Translations under genes and position numbers: made by a program | Source: Trematomus loennbergii | Lineage: Eukaryota > Chordata > Actinopteri > Perciformes > Nototheniidae | DNA length: 64,000 nucleotides | NCBI GenBank assembly: GCA_012861695.1 | Contig: JAAOOA010000026.1 | Coordinates: 22,252,001-22,316,000 of the forward strand | Direction of reading: 5' to 3' | In this document: positions 1-14,271 of the stretch, one piece after another | Layout: each line of letters opens with the position of its first letter | How positions within the stretch are numbered: position 1 is the stretch's first letter | Notes under the pieces: model-generated | What the model saw: the letters and a program-made list of their open reading frames with translations, nothing else | What the model was told of the DNA's origin: nothing | Database searches by the model: none

Positions 1-61
1 GAGCAGAGTGCAGCCACACACCAGTTCCTGGAGATATACTATACAGAGAAAAGAACACAAT

Positions 62-3000
62 ATGAGAGTCAGCCTGCAAACTCTGATAACATGTGAGTAA
101 CATCAATGCATGATATTTGACGTGGTGACTAGTGTTCAAATCTGATCTCTTTGTCTTTATAGATGTGTTTCAAGCACGTCAGAATATGGGGATGAATACA
201 TCTCAAGTTAATCAAGATTATAATTGAATAATTTGCCGAAATTTCAGGGAGGTAGAGGGAATGCAGACCACTTTAAAACGTTGACACCTCAACTCCCACG
301 TGTGAAAAATGATTTTCTTACTATTCATTGTAGCTCTTAACACTTGCAATTGTTAGAAATCTCTCCAAATGTTACTTAAGTTGCTGCTTGGGGGAGACCT
401 CTTTCGTATTTACAACTATTTTAGGTCTGGCTAATACTTTGTCACAATTTAAGTTGCAGGTTTTCTCAAGAACAGTTCTTCTACTGGTTGCAAGATAGTG
501 TTGCAAGATAAATCTCACTTCAAAAGATTATAAATCAATCTCCCTGTTGGGGTGAATGCTTATATATTGTGTCAAGTTTGACTTGATGGCAAGCTCTAAG
601 ATCTCTGTTATTTTTACAACCAAGTCATGCACATCGGATAGATTTTTAGTTTGTACTCTTCGTGTCTTGGTGATCATTAAACAGATTTGAGTTGCACTAC
701 TGCAGAGGCAGGAAATCCTTTTTGACGCTGAACAAACCACCGTGCTGTTTTGAGACCTGTGGTTAGTAATGGAGGTTTTACAGCACAGTATAATATGTTC
801 TGACTTTTGAAGTTGGTTTCAAGAAGAACTATGAAGTGACTTTCTCTCTAAACTTTTCTAAAAAGACTTAATTTAATGAACAGTGGTTGTAAGCCTAACT
901 AAAAACACAGAGACAAGTTTTTTAAAGGGGTTCTCCAGCAAAATAATACTCACAATGAGATCTTCTAGAAAGACATTAGTGTCATTTGTTATATGTATTT
1001 GTGAGCATGCTGAGTAAAGTAACCTTAATATACTTTATGTTTCCCTTCAAGGCCATTTAAGATAATAACCATGCCACCATAATGTCCTAAGAGACTGTGG
1101 GGACCATACAAACCTCAATAATAGCTATTGCATGCCCAAATAAATGTGTGAAATGTAAACGTTTTAACGTTTAAACGTACGTCTTTTGTCTTGAATTGCA
1201 GGTCTTTTGTTGTGCGCTGCAGTAACAACCCAGGGGTCCTTAGCAGAAGCAGACCAACAGTTAAATATGACGAAAAGCACACCCCCCAGATTACAACTGC
1301 TCAATTAACTACTGTCCCACAAACAACCTCCACCAATCCTATCACGCCAGATTCTACCACAATTACAGACAGCACTGAGGTAAACAACACACACTTGATT
1401 TGTATTTGAAAACAACCAGCCAGTATTCTCTATCTTCTACCTCATTGTCATCCATCTTAACTGACCCACAGGGAACCAGCACCAGCAGAACCACCAGTAT
1501 CAGCTCAATCACCGCCCCCACCACTTCAACAACCACTACCGATGGCACCATCCCGACTGAGACCACCAACACAACCACTACCGATGGCACCATCCCGACT
1601 GAGACCACCAACACAACCACTACCGATGGCACCATCCCGACTGAGACCACCAACACAACCTCTACCGATGGCACCATCCCGACTGTGACCCCCAACACAA
1701 CCACTTCCGATGGCACCATCCCGACTGCGACCCCCAACACAACCAATACCAACAACACCATTCCCACTGAGACCACCAGCTCTACTGCTGCCACCCAAAC
1801 CACCACACTGGAACATGAAGAACACAAGTCCAATGCTCTAAGCTCAGGTATGCATTGATAAAAAGTGTTTGTTTCATTACAATTTGCTCTAGTAACAGTG
1901 TTTATGCACACTCATTTATATACTTACTTACTTTTATTTTACACTCTAGAGTCTAGACCAGCGTTTCCCAACCTTTTTCAACTCAGGGCCCACTTAAGAA
2001 TCTACATTTTTTTGCGGCCCACATTCAAACATAAACAATATGGAGGCTAAATGAAGTTCTGATTGGTCAATTCAGAACAGTGACACGTTGTTAGTCCAGT
2101 AGTAATGACCGTTGCTAAGGAGGATCAAGAAAGAGAAAGGATATGAGTTTCAAATAAAAATAAATCTTAATAATGAAAATGTTTCCACACAAATCATAAT
2201 GTTTTGCAAATTATTTGGCGGCCCACTTGCAATGCCTTCGCACAGGCTGGGAACTGCTGCCCTAGACAATAGACCTTTTGAAAAAAATGTATACTAGGCA
2301 TAACAACCAACACGGAATAGGTTCCGTTTCCGTAGTCCACCGAAAAGTGAACCGTTCGAAGCATTTCAACCAAAAACAAATTGTTTACGAACCCAACCTG
2401 CAAAGTTAGCTCACAGCGGGAAACAAAAAAAAGAATCCTTGACCTGAACCATGTAAGGAAAGAGAGGATGCAGTCTTGGGCGTAATAGTTACTTTTACAG
2501 GTATCTGGTCATAAACTCAAACAAAATATGTCCCAAGAAGTGATTTGAAGGTGGCTCAGCCAAAAATAATCCAGAACCAAGACTATCCGTTTAATTAAGA
2601 CCTTTTTTTAAAAGCACAGTCAAAATATATTGCCATTAAATACCCCACGTTTCATACATTGCCTAACGCTAAACACACCTTGGAAACCAACGAAACGATC
2701 AAGAAAGAGTCCATGCATCACACTATCTGTGCACGCCTCTCTTTGACCCTTTAAGCAGTGACTGTGTTGATCTATAGTTAATTTTTGAAAGCAATACTTT
2801 TTTTTCAGACTTCCTGGTTTACTTTGCAGATGAGACTTTAACAGTTGAACACCAGCTATTTGAAGTGCACCGGTTAATCCTTGCCCTAATTTTTGTTATG
2901 ACATCCGCTCATTGCTACCACATCACTCAGTGTGGCAGAGCAGGCCAATCATTACAGAATTGTGAATAATTTATTTTGTGATTTATCTTTACTTTTCAGG

Positions 3001-6000
3001 TTGTATGTTCTGTCAACTCCTTTGAAAACATGGTTAGTTTTATCATATTGGTTGGTTTTAATCATATTGATTTAAACTTTTCAAATACACAGCCTCTCAG
3101 CTCTTCACATCTTGCCATTCTTACTACTTCGTAAGGTGTTTATTTGCCCTGTTTAAGTGCTCTTAAGTGAGGAACTAAAGCCCCAACAAGTGCAGGTTTG
3201 AGGTGTTTACCTGCTCTAACTAAGTTTGGACTGTGTCCCGTTGTAAAATAACTTCCTTGCATAATGCATCTGACTCATAACTCTTAGGGTGTCTCTCTCT
3301 CTCTGTCGGTGGTTTTTTAACTTCACTGTTTCTACGTATGCTTCCATGAGATAAGGACAATTAAACTGATTACAGTAAACACAGCAATGCTTTTTTGATG
3401 TATCAGTTGGGACACACCCTTTGAGGTGACTGAGTTAAGACCCTCCAACTGAAATGAAACTTAAGAGCCTGAGTTCCTAGAAAACGTCCTGCATGGAAGA
3501 GATATACTGTAGAAAACTGCTGTACTGTAAGGAGAACTTTGATCCCATGACAGTTTCTCTAGAAGCAACATCAGGTTGAAATATTTGGCTTAAATTAGAT
3601 GACTTAAATATTGTTGGGTTGGCTTAAAAGAAAGACAATCCAGGCAATCCAAAATCTAAAGAAAGACAGTGTGAGCAAGGAAAATCATTTAAAGCCTTAG
3701 TTTAAGTGGCTACATCATCCAAAATAATTTTTTCTAACATGTTGGCTTCTTACTTTTTACTAAATTACCCAGTTTTTACATTTTGGAGTGCCTGGAAGAC
3801 CTTCCTCTATATCAATTATGTTTCATTAGTATAGTGTTAAATATACAGAGCAATCAGTGATCTCTTATAACCAAAATATTGGATCCATTTCCAACTAGGT
3901 ACAGACATCCCCTCATCATTAATCATTTGAATAACTTTGTTGGTCCCTGAACTTTCCACGCCATCAATATTTTTGTATGTGTTTTACATTGGTTTATGAC
4001 CATAAACACATTTCCCATATTGTCACATTTTGAGATATATTCAATCAAGACAGTCGAATCGGCTTAACAGTCGCTAAAATCCACCATACAGTACATGCTT
4101 GTTAGAATTATTCCTGCAATGAAAGACTCGTAAAAATTGGTCACAGAGAGGTGGCTTGGTCCTTTAATGTCAGAATGTATTTGCATTAAGCTGGTTTCTC
4201 CCTCTGTAACGGTTATCATTACCTCCAATGCCTCCAAGGTGTCTCATTTGTATCTGGTATATTTTTGATTTAATCTCAACTGGTCAGTGAATGTTATTGT
4301 TTTTTTGTTGTTTGTGGCCTGTAAAAAACATTGAACTTCACTTTTCTTTTTAAATGCTAAAGCTTATAATGTAGTATTTGCATCAAGTTGTAGTTTGTCT
4401 GAAGTGGTTGCTGTGCCATTTAAAATAGAAGGGAGTTTTCCAGACTGAGAAACACAAACCTTTATCTAACCTAACACTCCACCCACCAACGCTTAGTGAG
4501 TTCAAAGATCAGACATTTTAATTCCATGACGAGACTAAGATTGATGATCTACAGTAAACTAAGTCTACAAATATCTGAAAGTTCCTCACAGATCACTGTA
4601 ACATTTTTACAAAGTTACCCATCACTTGGTGTTCCTTCAGCCTAGTGACTTAAATCAATGACCTTAGACAGTCGCTGCAAACTGCCTACAATAATTTCCC
4701 ATGGATTTTGTTTATGGATGGAATTCTGCTTTTATATAAGAGGAGTGATCTGTAGTGTCATTTCATCAGTATTATCTTGCACATATAAATAGAGCTCCTT
4801 CCTGCTTGGCCAAGTTTCCAGCAAGTAGATTAATAATGAATTCCTAAACTCAAAGGTCAACTTTTGGCTGGAACAGGAATTCTCTTTGGGTCATGGCACG
4901 TTGTTGGGCAAAGTCAATTTTTCTTGATACAGTTAGAGATTTGGCAGGAGACGATTACAGTTGAGGCCATTCACTTACTGTACTTGTTTCTCTCAACTAT
5001 GAGGCACGTTAAGGTGTGATGACATGACTTGCAACTTCATGCAACCCATGGATTGCACCTCGCACCTTTCCAAATATCGGAGACAATTCTGTGAAGTTTT
5101 AGGCCTCAAATTCATTCTGAAACCACATTTTGCCATGTTTTGTTTGGGTCATTGCTCAAACGGTAATCTCTCTTGGTCAGTCCTGCAGTAAACCATTTGT
5201 TAAGGACTGTCAAATATCCAAAGTATTAGAAATTGCAAAAGAACAATGGTTCACACCCTATAATCTAATCCAGTGATTCTCAAATGGATTACGCGGTCCC
5301 TAGGGGTACATTGGGGTACTGCAGGGGGTACGTGAGATAATTAAAAAAATACCATGCATGATTACAAAAATAATCTTAGTACAATAAGTTCAATAGAAAG
5401 CACCATTTATATAAAATATTCCTAGAACCACTAAGGGGGTCCTCATATAAACATGTTACATTTGTGTATTGTATTTATAGTTTTTCATAATATATCATTT
5501 TGTTCATTGGTTTGTTAATTATTGTAATTATTTATATAGGCTTTTTCTGTCCAAAATGTCCGGGGTCGGTCAGGGGGTACTTGGCAGAGAAAATGTTTCA
5601 AAGGGGGTACATTACTGAAAAAAGTTTGAGAAGCACTGATCTAATCAGCTAACCCTAACCCCAAACCCTAACCCTAACCCTAACCCTAACCCTAACCCTA
5701 ACCCTAACCCCAAACCCTAACCCTAACCCTAACCCATACATCTAATTGAATCCCAACTATGATTGACATTCATGTTTGGGATTAAATTGATATTTAACAA
5801 CTTTTATAAAGATGCAGATGTATTGCCATGGAATTTGATGCACTCTTTCACATTGCAGTTAGATGATGGCATGATCCTTACAATGTGATTAAATTACAAG
5901 CGTTCAAACTGACACTAAAGAACGGCTAAAGATGGAAGCTACAGTACATTGCTCTCCTTGTTGTAGTTATGTCTTTAAATAGCAATATGTTTTTCTTCCA

Positions 6001-7410
6001 TTTTTCAGAGGAGTGTAACAGGCAAAAGAGAAGCAGGATTAGAGATGGTGAAATAAAAACATGTTTTTGAATCAGAAGGAATATCTTCAGACTTATCTTC
6101 TATGTCTTTCTCTGTGTCTCATTTCAGGAAGTATTGCAGTGATTATTTGTGTGTTCCTCATCACCGTCATAGCCGTGTTTGTTGGTCTGTACTTCTACAG
6201 GATCCGGTGAGTCCAGAGCTTAAACAAACTCCTAAGTACATTATTCTACCGTCAATGTACTACAACGTTAGTGATGACATTTTCTGGCAACTGTTACACA
6301 CTGGAAAAAATGCTGCTCCAAAAACAAGTTAACAAAAATGAAAACAAGCTGTTTTCACTTGAAATAAGTTCAAAAATCTGCCAATAGAACAAGAGAAAAT
6401 TTGCTTGGTAAGATTTCTTGAAATAAGAAGGGATATTTAAATAAATCAGATCTTGTAATTAGCTGGGAGAACTTATTTTGAACTATATTTGACCAGAATC
6501 AGGAAATGGTGTAAGCCGCAAATGCTCAAAACATTTCTGTTTTCTGATTTAGTTGGTGATTTTCTAATAAATATGTAAACAAATATGTGTTTAATCTGAG
6601 ATACAACTCAAAATAAGATTTGTTTACTTAACAAGATGATGCATTGTCTAAAAACAAGACCCGATATCTCACAGCATTGTTACTTGTGAAGTTATTGTGT
6701 CTTATATCAGGTGTAAATACATATTATGACTAGATATTAGACAAATATACTTGGCAGGATTTCAAGTTTTTGTAGTGCATCAAAGATCATATTCATATTA
6801 AAGTAACAGCAAAACAGCATCAGTGCTCTTAGCATCGCAGAGGACAGTCAGTACCTTTTGGGTGAATCAGGCATAGTTCATTCAAATCACAATGAAAGAT
6901 TATTTTTTCGGATAGTTTTTGTTTTGTTCGTGGATGTTTTTGTTCTCTCAAGTTTCTGCTTTCACAATGAAGATGATTGGAGTTTGTTGAAGAACCAAAC
7001 GCATGATTTCATTATCTCACCAGGACGTAACATGTTTTTTTTAATAAAGTAAATATGGTGTGATCAGGTCTCATACTGACTATTCATACCAGAGAATGAA
7101 TAGATAAGATAAGATAATATGTACTTTATTGATCCCAAATTGGGAAATGTTTTCGAATAGAAACTGTTCACAACCAAATTGAATTTGACCAATGAGATTA
7201 TTTTTATTTCACATGTTCTTAAGACTACGGTATCAAATCTTTGCTAAAGAATATTTTAGAGGATTTCTTGTATTTTTCTTCTCAAGTCAACCTTTTCTCA
7301 CTCTGTTTTCTGCTCTCCTTCTCCGTTCCAGACGAAGATCTTACAACCATCTTTTGGAAAGCAACGAACACTTTTTTGTAAACTTCAGCAACCCCATGTA
7401 TGACTCTTAG
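62..7410 (+). CDS. Mucin-like single-pass membrane protein, 5 coding exons, apparent frameshift in exon 2
   Basis: Exons: 62-92, 1202-1379, 1472-1847, 6128-6206 and 7332-7410 (stop TAG), all with AG/GT borders and matching phases (1, 0, 1, 2). Exons 1-2 give a signal peptide starting MRVSLQTLIT and continuing CLLLCAAVTTQG, then an N-glycosylation sequon NMT. A Thr/Ser/Pro domain follows with six 14-residue repeats of the type TTTTDGTIPTETTN. Exon 4 encodes one hydrophobic helix (AVIICVFLITVIAVFVGLYF). Exon 5 gives a short basic tail with YNHL (YxxPhi) and FSNPMY (FxNPxY, the LDL-receptor-type endocytic/PTB motif). As written, the signal-peptide frame stops at 1306 while the Thr-rich frame starts one base off. 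One extra C in the C6 run at 1282-1287 joins them, and the exon total then becomes 744 nt (247 residues plus stop). I do not recognise the family; PARM1, endomucin or podocalyxin-like mucins are unproven alternatives. The promoter lies outside the window. Confidence 0.72.
1529..1780 (+). repeat. 42-bp coding minisatellite, 6 copies (mucin repeat)
   Basis: Six back-to-back 42-bp units start at 1529, 1571, 1613, 1655, 1697 and 1739. The first three are nearly identical and the last three increasingly diverged. Each encodes a 14-residue Thr-rich unit with a central DGTIPT core (NNTIPT in the last). The length is a multiple of three, so copy-number change keeps the frame. Dense Thr/Ser/Pro predicts heavy O-glycosylation. 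Confidence 0.9.
1951..2267. mobile_element. hAT-type MITE in intron 3 of the mucin gene
   Basis: The element (1959-2259, 301 bp) starts CAGCGTTTCCCAACC and ends GGCTGGGAACTGCTG, giving imperfect terminal inverted repeats. The 8-bp flanks are GTCTAGAC and CCCTAGAC (6 of 8 match), the duplication length of hAT transposons. It has no transposase, so it is a non-autonomous copy, and the decayed duplication suggests an old insertion. Confidence 0.75.
5263..5646. mobile_element. hAT-type MITE with perfect 8-bp target duplication
   Basis: The element (5271-5638, 368 bp) begins CAGTGATTCTCAA and ends TTGAGAAGCACTG. It is flanked on both sides by ATCTAATC, an exact 8-bp duplication. The interior is AT-rich with repeated GGGGGTAC motifs near both ends and no ORF. 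It lies in intron 3 of the mucin gene, immediately before a telomere-like array. Confidence 0.88.
5650..5735. repeat. Interstitial telomeric array (CCCTAA)n
   Basis: About 14 hexamers of AACCCT occur with two CCCCAAA-type interruptions. This is the vertebrate telomere motif, embedded in an intron 4 bp beyond the target duplication of the preceding hAT element. Much shorter TTAGGG runs occur at 15234-15248, 39168-39188 and 55345-55362. Confidence 0.9.
6306..6776. repeat. Probable interspersed DNA repeat in intron 4 of the mucin gene
   Basis: The segment begins CACTGGAAAAAATG and closes with TTTTTGTAGTG, so the ends read as short inverted CACT(G/A)-type termini. The AT-rich interior lacks an ORF. 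It resembles a class of short fish DNA elements, and a similar opening (CACTGCAAGAAAATG) starts near 32744 in intron 1 of spp1. The family is not assigned. Confidence 0.45.
7102..7150. repeat. Short retroposon 3' tail
   Basis: GATAAGATAAGATAA is followed by a TTTATTGATCCC ... TTGGGAAAT block. This is a common 3' end of fish LINE/SINE copies. Only the tail is present. A related GATAAGATAA tract occurs at about 18757-18795 in the last intron of the Ser-rich SCPP gene. Confidence 0.5.
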
Positions 7411-8475
7411 ATCTGAACCTTTGACCTCCGACTACGGAAGAGACCCAATTAACTCAAAGTTTGCAGGAGACCTTCTGATCAGAGTGTGTGTAAAGTGTGT
7501 GGCTAATGAGTTCAGCACGGTCACTTTTTAAAAACTGACATGCAGCCTTGATTAATGCAAAATGCAAAAAGAAATGACTTTTAGCCAAACACTTTTTGTT
7601 GCTAGGTGTAGTAACCAAGGTAGGACATTTTTACTCAGGTAGCTTTTCCAACAGCTCTGGCCGTATTTTCACAGCGCAGAATCATATTACTAAAACTCAT
7701 TATAAACATGTATATCAGGGGTATGATGAATTTCTCAGGATACTGGCATCTAGACTTATAAAAACAATAGGAAGCCAACCAGGATGCTTGAACAGATGCT
7801 GTTTTATAGGCAACAACTGAGGTACTTTCTTCCCACTTACTGTGAAACGATAAGATTTCCATTGCAAACGTATGTTCACATTCAGTTGAAATATTAATCT
7901 ATAAATCTGTTGTTAATCAAGCAATTAAATTATGTATTTAAAGAAAATGGAAATGCTTTAAAAAAAAAAAGGGTTAGCGCTTTAGCACCTTGGATTAAGA
8001 TTAAGATTAAATCATTTTTTGATTGAAGAGTTGGGTTATTCTGTCCAAGGACAAACATACAGTCACATACAGTCCATTAAAGTGAGTTGTTTTCATATCA
8101 CACACTTAAGACACTGAAGTTTCCTCGAGCGAAACACTGAATCCCTTCCTGCTATTCAGCTGAGCCTAAACTTCAACCTATCATTGGACGAACCAAACAA
8201 GACAGCAATCATGTTAGGAGGGTGAATTTACAATAACTATTGCCTAAATATAATGTTGGGAATTTAATTTGGCTATTTCAACTATTGTATTTATTATTTT
8301 GTAGGTATTGATTGTGTATAGTGTAACGTTTTTTCAGTGAGATTTTGCTTCGCTTAGGAGCTTAGGCCTTTCTGATATCTTGAATGTTTAATACATTATT
8401 GTTTGTTTGCATTCAGGTGAAGAATAATGTGACAACATTTTATTGTGAGATATGATTGTATTTAATTGTTTGTGT

Positions 8476-8481
8476 AATAAA
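8476..8481 (+). terminator. Poly(A) signal of the mucin-like gene
   Basis: AATAAA lies 1.07 kb after the stop codon at 7408-7410 and is the first canonical signal I found on this strand. It would give a 3' UTR of about 1.1 kb with no further splice needed. Confidence 0.55.
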
Positions 8482-8499
8482 GCCATTAAGAAAGACTGT

Positions 8500-10311
<1,812 letters not shown>

Positions 10312-10625
10312 ACAATTCACATTTATGGCCCCATAAATGTTTGCAAACACCAGGAAACAGAAACCATCGATGTTTCATTTATCTGGAAAGTGGTTGTAGG
10401 TTTCACATTCTGCCTCATGGGAGACTGACTAGTTTTACAAAGTTTAACAGACAGCTACACAAAACTGGTTAAATATAGGTTCAGAAATGGGCATTTGGTG
10501 TTAGCAATGTGAAGTGTTTCTCTTCATTTGTAATGTTAGTGACTTTTACCACCAGTAGATGTCACTAATCATGGTTAGTGACATACGAGTTTCAATGCAG
10601 AGGGTGTGAGGAATACAACATATGA

Positions 10626-10804
<179 letters not shown>

Positions 10805-12002
10805 CTGAAAAAACACTTTAAATGAGCCCTTTTTTTAAAATGGATTCGCCTTTGATATTTTGTTAAGGTACAGTGTTACTAAAATATATTTTTCTGCATG
10901 TATAAGATACATTCAGCATTTTATTTTTCATTTCTTGTTATTAATATGCCAACTGTATTAAATGTATTCCTCTATTCAAATGATAAGAAGACCAACATGT
11001 GACCTGGCTGTTGCGTAACATTCAGTGCCGCCTTCGAATAAACTGCACATTATATGCGTTTTATTTTATTACTGATTGGATAAATACAGATGTAGCAAAA
11101 CTGAGGAGAGAGTGTCATTAGCTGGCAGTAATCCTTAGAGAAAATACGGCACAATGTGCTCGATACACAGAGATGTTGTCCGACTTTGTGAAACAGGAAG
11201 AGGCCTTTTCTCTCTCTCATGTTTCACTTGCTCAAACAGTTTGAAACCACAGTCTGATAGCATGCAGTATGAACACAATAAGAGAGGTGGCTTACATCCG
11301 GCTTATATGATATATTTATTACTGTGACACCTACTGTAAACAAACTAATTTTTAAAGATTTACCATTTAAATGAACAATAATATATCAGGATAATAATCA
11401 GTCTGTTAAATAGACAATGGGATTCTCTTATAATCATAGAGAAATTACAATATTTTTCTTTATACATATGATGCCTAAGTTAATGTGTGTGTGTTCCCGA
11501 TACTGTAGTTTAATATATGTATGAATGCATTCTGTGTAATGTCTGTTGCTTCATACTCTATGAGTTATACAGTATCTATTTGTGTCTGTTCCTCTTTTCC
11601 CATTTCTAATGATACTTCATTCATAATCCATCAGGTACAAATCCTACATTTGACCAGCACTTGAGAAAAAGAAAGTATCCAGAGTTATAACAATTCACAT
11701 TTATGGCCCATAAATATTAGCAAACACCAGGAAACAGAAACCATCTATGTTTCATTTATCTGGAAAGTGGTTGTAGGTTTCACATTCTGCCTCATGGGAG
11801 ACTGACTAGTTTACAAAGTTTAAACAGACAGCTACACAAAACTGGTTAAATATAGGTTCAGAAATGGGCATTTGGTGTTAGCAATGTGAAGTGCTTCTCT
11901 TCATTTCTAATGTTAGTGACTTTTACCACCAGTAGATGTCACTAATCATGGTTAGTGACATACGAGTTTCAATGCAGAGGGTGTGAGGAATACAACATAT
12001 GA

Positions 12003-12158
<156 letters not shown>

Positions 12159-13350
12159 CTGAAAAACACTTTAAATGAGCCCTTTTTTAATTGATTCGCC
12201 TTTGATATTTTGTTAAGGTACAGTGTTACTAAAATATTTTTTCTGCATGTATAAGATACATTCAGCATTTTATTTTTCATTTCTTGTTATTAATATCCCA
12301 ACTGTATTAAATGTATTCCTCTATTCAAATGATAAGAAGACCAACATGTGACCTGGCTGTTGCGTAACATTCAGTGCCGCCTTCGAATAAACTGCACATT
12401 ATATGTGTTTTATTTTATTACTGATTGGATAAATACTGATGTAGCAAAACTTGAGGAGAGAGTGTCATTAGCTGGCAGTAATTCTTAGAGAAATACGGCA
12501 CAATGTGCTCGATATACAGAGATGTTGTCCGACTTTGTGAAACAGGAAGAGGCCTTTTCTCTCTATCATGTTTCACTTGCTCAAACAGTTTGAAACCACA
12601 GTCTGACAGCATGCAGTATGAACACAATAAGAGAGGTGGCTTACATCCGGCTTAATATGACATATTTATTACTGTGACACCTACTGTAAACAAACTATTA
12701 TTTAAAGATTTACCATTTAAATGAACAATAATATATCAGGATAATAATCAGTCTGTTAAATAGACAATGGTGTTCTCTTATAATCATAGAGAAATTACAA
12801 TATTTTTCTTTATACATATGATGCCTAAGTTAATGTGTGTGTGTTCCCTATACTGTAGTTTAATATATGTATGAATGCATTCTGTGTAATGTCTGTTGCT
12901 TCATACTCTATGAGTTATACAGTATCTATTTGTGTCTGTTCCTCTTTTCCCATTTCTAATGATACTTCATTCATAATCCATCAGGTACAAATCCTACATT
13001 TGACCAGCACTTGAGAAAAAGAAAGTATCCAGAGTTATAACAATTCACATTTATGGCCCCATAAATATTAGCAAACACCAGGAAACAGAAACCATCGATG
13101 TTTCATTTATCTGGAAAGTGGTTGTAGGTTTCACATTCTGCCTCATGGGAGACTGACTCGTTTTACAAAGTTTAACAGACAGCTACACAAAACTGTTAAA
13201 TATGGGTTCAGAAATGGGCATTTGGTGTTAGCAATGTGAAGTGTTTCTCTTCATTTGTAATGTTAGTGACTTTTACCACCAGTAGATGTCACTAATCATG
13301 GTTAGTGACATACGAGTTTCAATGCAGAGGGTGTGAGGAATACAACACAT

Positions 13351-13488
<138 letters not shown>

Positions 13489-14237
13489 CTGAAAAACACT
13501 TTTGAAATGAGCCCTTTTTTAATTTGATTTGATTTTGTTAAGGTACAGTGTTACTAAAAGATATTTTTTCTGCATGTATAAGATCAATTCAGCATTTTAT
13601 TTCTCACTTCTTGTTATTAATATGCCAAATGTATTCAATGTATTCCTCTATTCAAATGATAAGAAGACCAACATGTGACCTGGCTGTTTCTCTTTGAGTG
13701 CGTAACATTCAGTGCGCCTGGGAATAAGCACATTATATGCGTTTTATTTTATTACTGATTGGATAAATACTGATGCAGCAAAACTTGAGAGAGAGAGTGT
13801 GATTCACTGGCAGTAATTCTTAGAGAAAATACGGCACAATGTGCTCGATACACAGAGATGTTGTCCGACTTTGTGAAACAGGAAGAGGCGCTGTCAGAGC
13901 ATTTAACAGATTGATTGTCGATGTTGTGTGAAAAGCATTTCAGCAAAACATTTTTAAAAGACGTTACCCATCCCAGCTTTACCTAACATGCCTGAGTAAG
14001 AACTTCCTGTGCATCACCATCATTGTAAAAAATACTGTGGGTTTGATGACGGTAAGAATTAACCAGATTAAGGAATTTCCCCTGGAAAATTAATCAGAAA
14101 GTTTCCAGAGCTGTTGTTACTGACTCAGAATAGACTGACTAAGATTGTTGTAAAAATGTACATGTGCTTACATGATGAAGATGTGTTTACCGTAGCAGTG
14201 TGTGTCATGTTGCTGGAGACATGTGATGTGTGTGCTG

Positions 14238-14269
<32 letters not shown>
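14238..14269 (+). repeat. (GAT)n trinucleotide repeat
   Basis: About ten TGA/GAT triplets without interruption. Confidence 0.95.

Positions 14270-14271
<2 letters not shown>

Noticed and set aside
1363..1911. 182-codon Val-rich minus-strand frame across the mucin repeats
   Set aside because: It is the antisense shadow of the 42-bp coding repeat. The plus strand has splice sites, signal peptide and transmembrane exons.
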